Below, piece after piece: positions 60,923 through 64,000 of a DNA stretch of 64,000 nucleotides (position 1 is the stretch's first letter; each line of letters begins with the position of its first letter). This DNA is from JANQTF01 sp041741415 (GTDB lineage Bacteria > Bacteroidota > Bacteroidia > J057): the NCBI GenBank assembly GCA_041741415.1, contig JBGSKC010000043.1, positions 62,001 to 126,000 of the forward strand, read 5' to 3'. The notes under the pieces are model-generated. The model saw nothing but the letters and a program-made list of their open reading frames with translations, searched no databases and had not been told where the DNA came from. Both the position numbers and the translations under genes were made by a program.

Positions 60923-61219
60923 ATGATCCTCCGCATCGTCCGAATGGAATTCCGCCCCGACAGCATCGAAGCTTTCGATGCACTGTTCAACGCCTACTCA
61001 GCCCGCATCAGCCAGGCTGAAGGCTGCCTCTCCCTCGAACTCCACGGCGACCCCGGCAACCCGCTCGTCCGCTACACCCACAGCCACTGGGAGGAGGAAA
61101 CTTTCCTGAACGCATACCGCAGCAGCGCCCTCTTTGGTGAGGTCTGGGCCCAGACCAAAGCCCTCTTCGGAGCCCGCCCACAAGCTTTTTCGCTGGTTTG
61201 CCTCCAGAAATTCCGATAA
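60923..61219 (+). CDS. Antibiotic biosynthesis monooxygenase (ABM)-domain protein
   Basis: A 98-residue ABM-fold protein from ATG 60923. It opens ILRIVRMEFRPDSIEAFDAL. The center SQAEGCLSLELHGDPGNPLV and YTHSHWEEETFLNAYRSSAL are typical of ABM proteins (H-x-W-E-x-x-x-x-x-x-Y-x-x-S). Most members are small-molecule monooxygenases or heme-degrading relatives, but many have no known substrate. It is divergent from the TIR operon and stands beside no related gene. Confidence 0.85.
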   Translation: MILRIVRMEFRPDSIEAFDALFNAYSARISQAEGCLSLELHGDPGNPLVRYTHSHWEEETFLNAYRSSALFGEVWAQTKALFGARPQAFSLVCLQKFR

Positions 61220-61377
61220 CTGAAATATTTTTTCCTCAATATCAGGTTGGCTTCTCCCAATCTTCTTACATCCGTAAGGCTTTGGGCAAGGCTGAGTGAG
61301 TATCCATTCCAAAGCTCCTCACTTTTGATGATGAATTACCCTGGGCCTTCACAATTCAGGGAAAGTGCATTATTGGA

Positions 61378-64000
61378 ATGAAGGAAGCAGATAACACTAT
61401 TCGCCACCACCATCAGCGTGCCTTTTACATCGGATGGGGCTACACCCTCATCGGCATGATCGGAATGTGGGCATTCAACCTGGTTTTATCGGAACCAATT
61501 GACCTTCAACACGCATCGGGATGGCTGCTGCTGCTCGTCAGCGGGGTGCAGCTTCTTTGTTTTTTGCTTAGCCAGCTACGGTCCATTCCGCCATCGGCAC
61601 GATTAACCATCCTCGAAGCACAGTACATTCTGTTTCCCTTGATCAACATTTTGCAGGTTGACACCCATGACTGGCCTTCTGCCCGAATAGTTGGGCTGTT
61701 GGTCACCATGATGCTCACCTTTCTGGCCATCCGATCGATGTGGATGTTGCTGACGCTCGCCATTTCGAGCAGCCTGCTGACCATTTTGCTGCTGAGCCAG
61801 CAGGAACTTGCCGGAGATCTGAGTGCTCCTGTCATTCTCACCTTGTTTGGCGTGGTCATAGCAGGCAGCTCTGTTGTTTCATGGCAACGACAAATTGACC
61901 AGGTCGATCAGGAAAAGGGGGCATCTGCCTTGCAGCAAAACAAAGAACTGCTGCAAGGAATTTTGTCCAGCAGTTCCGACCTGATTTTTGCGGTTCGGCC
62001 TGATCAGGTGCTAATTTCTGCCAATGAGGCTTTCCTCGCACAGCTGAAGTTGTTGTTGGAGGAGGAAGTCAAGATTGGTGAAAAGCTCCCCTGGGAGAAG
62101 TTCATCGGTCCTGACTGGCAAGAGGTTGTGCCGAATGTGCTGAAGGGGAAACGCCAGAAAGTGAGAATCAATGGAGCAAAGGGCGAAGTGTTTGAACTGG
62201 CCCTGCATCCGGTGTGGTCGGGCGACCAGATCCAGGCCCTGGCAGGAATGGCCCGGGACCTTACAAACCTGATCGCCCTGCAGGACCGCATTCGCCAAAG
62301 CAGAGAACGCTACGAAAACGCCATCGCCGGGAGTAACGACGGCATATGGGAGTGGGACCTCGAAAAGCAAACGGTGTATGTTTCCGACCGCTGGAAAGAA
62401 ATGCTGGGCATGGAGCCCGACGATTTCGGCCTGAGCCGCGAGCAGTTTGGCCAGCTCATGCACCCCGAAGACCTTCCCGTTATTTTGAATATTTTTGAAC
62501 AGCATATCAAAACCGGCAAAAGAATGCTGGCCGCAGAATTCCGGATGCGGCACGTGGATGGTAGCTACCTCTGGTTTGCAGGCCGCGGCAGGGCGGTGAG
62601 AAATTCCGACGGGCGCGTCATCCGCATTTCCGGCTCCATGACAGACATTTCGGATAGAAAGAATAGCGAGCTCGAGCTTCACAAACTCTCGCTGGTTGCC
62701 AGCCGCACTTCCAACACGGTCGTTATCACGGATGCAGACGGCAAAATCGAATGGGTCAATGAAGGCTTCATCCGTACCACCGGCTATAGCCTGGAAGAAG
62801 TGAAGGGCAAAGCCCCGGGCAGCTTTTTGCAGGGACCCGACACTGACCCTGCCACCAAGAAACTGATCCGTGAAAGGGTCGCCCAGCGCCTCCCGGTTTC
62901 GACCGAGATTCTCAATTATCACAAAAACGGGAACGCCTACTGGATTTCCATGGAAATCAACCCGATTTTCGATTCACAGGGAAAGCTGGTTAATTTTATC
63001 GCCATCGAATCCGACATTACCCCTGCCAAGCAGCAGGAAGCCCAGCTCCGGGAGGCCAAGCATGCAGCAGAACAGGCCGCCAAGGCCAAATCCGAGTTTC
63101 TTGCCACCATGTCGCACGAAATCCGCACACCCATGAATGCCGTGATCGGCATGACGGGCCTCCTGCTCGACACCAACCTGGAGGATGAGCAGCGCGAATT
63201 CGTCGAAACCATCCGCATCAGTGGCGACAACCTTCTGTCCATCATCAACGACATTCTCGATTTTTCCAAAATCGACGCAGGGCACATGGAACTGGAGCAG
63301 CATCCTTTTTCCCTGCCCGAGGCCATTGAAGACGTACTCGATCTCCTTTCCAGCAGGGCACTCTCCAAAAACCTGGAGCTCACCTACGAAGGCGATCCCA
63401 ACACGCCGGTTGACCTCGTCGCCGACCCCACCCGCCTTAACCAGGTGCTGGTGAACCTCGTGGGAAATGCCATCAAGTTCACCTCCGAAGGGGAAATTGT
63501 GTTATCGGTTAAGGAGGTCCAGCAGATTGGCTTAGTGTCCAAGCTGCAGTTTTCTGTGCGCGACACGGGCATTGGCATTCCGGTAGACAAGATCAAGCAA
63601 CTTTTCCAGCCTTTCACGCAGGTAGATGCTTCCACCACCCGAAAATTTGGCGGTACAGGCCTCGGCCTCGCCATCAGCGCGAAGCTGGTGCAGCTCATGG
63701 GTGGCGAGATCTGGGCAGAATCTGAGCCAGGAAAAGGGTCTGTTTTCCATTTTACGCTCAGGGTCAAGCGCCAAAGTCAGGAAACCTTCCGATCTGCAAC
63801 CCTCAAAAACCAGCCTCCGCTCCAGACAAGGTCCAAAGTCCTGGTCGTGGACGACAACCACACCAACCTCCACATCCTGGAGCGTTTGCTTCAGACCTGG
63901 GACCTGGTCCCGGCTTTGTGCGATCATCCGCTCGACGCCATTCGCCTCACCGCCACGGAGTCGTTCGACCTCATTCTGCTGGACATGCACATGCCAGACA
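61378..64000 (+). CDS. Hybrid sensor histidine kinase (runs off the window)
   Basis: A partial gene; about 874 residues are visible. About five to six membrane segments near the N-terminus (residues 15-185, e.g. AFYIGWGYTLIGMIGMWAF) are followed by three PAS-type sensor domains (roughly 195-300, 305-420, 430-555; ITDADGKIEWVNEGFIRTTG). The dimerisation/phosphoacceptor motif is MSHEIRTPMNAVIG (His near residue 580). The ATPase domain has NLVGNAIKFTSEG, DTGIGIP and GGTGLGLAIS. A receiver domain has the acidic pair in VLVVDDNHTN and phosphoacceptor Asp869 (LILLDMHMPD), where the window ends. No cognate regulator is in view. Confidence 0.93.
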   Translation, partial: MKEADNTIRHHHQRAFYIGWGYTLIGMIGMWAFNLVLSEPIDLQHASGWLLLLVSGVQLLCFLLSQLRSIPPSARLTILEAQYILFPLINILQVDTHDWPSARIVGLLVTMMLTFLAIRSMWMLLTLAISSSLLTILLLSQQELAGDLSAPVILTLFGVVIAGSSVVSWQRQIDQVDQEKGASALQQNKELLQGILSSSSDLIFAVRPDQVLISANEAFLAQLKLLLEEEVKIGEKLPWEKFIGPDWQEVVPNVLKGKRQKVRINGAKGEVFELALHPVWSGDQIQALAGMARDLTNLIALQDRIRQSRERYENAIAGSNDGIWEWDLEKQTVYVSDRWKEMLGMEPDDFGLSREQFGQLMHPEDLPVILNIFEQHIKTGKRMLAAEFRMRHVDGSYLWFAGRGRAVRNSDGRVIRISGSMTDISDRKNSELELHKLSLVASRTSNTVVITDADGKIEWVNEGFIRTTGYSLEEVKGKAPGSFLQGPDTDPATKKLIRERVAQRLPVSTEILNYHKNGNAYWISMEINPIFDSQGKLVNFIAIESDITPAKQQEAQLREAKHAAEQAAKAKSEFLATMSHEIRTPMNAVIGMTGLLLDTNLEDEQREFVETIRISGDNLLSIINDILDFSKIDAGHMELEQHPFSLPEAIEDVLDLLSSRALSKNLELTYEGDPNTPVDLVADPTRLNQVLVNLVGNAIKFTSEGEIVLSVKEVQQIGLVSKLQFSVRDTGIGIPVDKIKQLFQPFTQVDASTTRKFGGTGLGLAISAKLVQLMGGEIWAESEPGKGSVFHFTLRVKRQSQETFRSATLKNQPPLQTRSKVLVVDDNHTNLHILERLLQTWDLVPALCDHPLDAIRLTATESFDLILLDMHMPD

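Noticed and set aside
61506..63990. Minus-strand frames under the histidine kinase
   Set aside because: The plus strand carries continuous PAS, HisKA, HATPase and receiver motifs from 61378 on.
1..64000. tRNA or rRNA genes, riboswitches
   Set aside because: TTCGA-type motifs found (for example near 12724 and 46296) lie inside coding genes and have no cloverleaf around them; no rRNA-like conserved stretch was seen.

Overview
The window looks like chromosomal DNA from a Bacteroidota organism, possibly of the Saprospiria/Chitinophagales type and GC-rich for the phylum. The signs are a 1912-residue PKD-repeat protein with a type IX secretion (type B) sorting domain, a TonB/TonB-dependent receptor pair, the lptC - CNNM/CBS - PpiD-like peptidyl-prolyl isomerase gene order, Gfo/Idh/MocA with a Tat signal, and several start-proximal boxes matching the Bacteroidota -7 element TAnnTTTG. 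The class-level placement is inference. No rRNA or tRNA gene was seen.

Layout. 1-7.3 kb: the 3' end of purM, a secreted protein of unknown function, a Tat-exported oxidoreductase, glycyl-tRNA synthetase, and two overlapping multi-membrane GT-C-like proteins. 7.4-15.6 kb: an SDR epimerase, a tandem lipoprotein duplication, a TonB protein with a large cytoplasmic part, and its overlapping TonB-dependent receptor. 15.8-24.2 kb: the giant PKD adhesin-like protein, a GH1 beta-glucosidase overlapping it tail to tail, and D-Ala-D-Ala ligase. 24.3-39 kb: mostly housekeeping (AlkB-like, deoC, envelope proteins, the PPIase/CNNM/LptC operon, ferredoxin, argH, prfB with a programmed +1 frameshift, a YraN-type protein, flavin reductase). 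39-49.5 kb: GH3, a POT peptide transporter, small metabolic genes, a FabH-like synthase and Nudix. 49.5-50.7 kb: a REP-associated (RAYT) transposase broken by an in-frame stop and flanked on both sides by REP-like hairpin repeats. 50.7-53.4 kb: small accessory genes and a Crp-type regulator. 53.6-60.8 kb: an accessory, probably conflict/immunity, island. 60.9-64 kb: a monooxygenase and a hybrid histidine kinase that runs off the window.

The most interesting part is 53.6-60.8 kb, read leftward. An 1123-residue LRR - Roc GTPase - COR - effector-associated-like helical domain - TIR protein overlaps by 8 bp the first of three formylglycine-generating-enzyme-like (FGE/SUMF1, C-type lectin fold) genes. 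A wHTH + nucleotidyltransferase pair that resembles an AbiE-type toxin-antitoxin sits between the second and third FGE genes. The C-terminal segments of two FGE paralogues differ from each other between conserved anchors and are built almost only of pyrimidine-ending codons. That is what AAY-templated diversification (a diversity-generating retroelement) would leave, although no reverse transcriptase lies in the window. The third paralogue is a GC mosaic. I read this as a recognition (FGE/LRR) - switch (GTPase) - effector (TIR NADase) system, by inference from domain content only.

Starts were moved inward from the longest open frame wherever an in-frame ATG fits the protein family, signal peptide or an upstream terminator better; this is said per gene.
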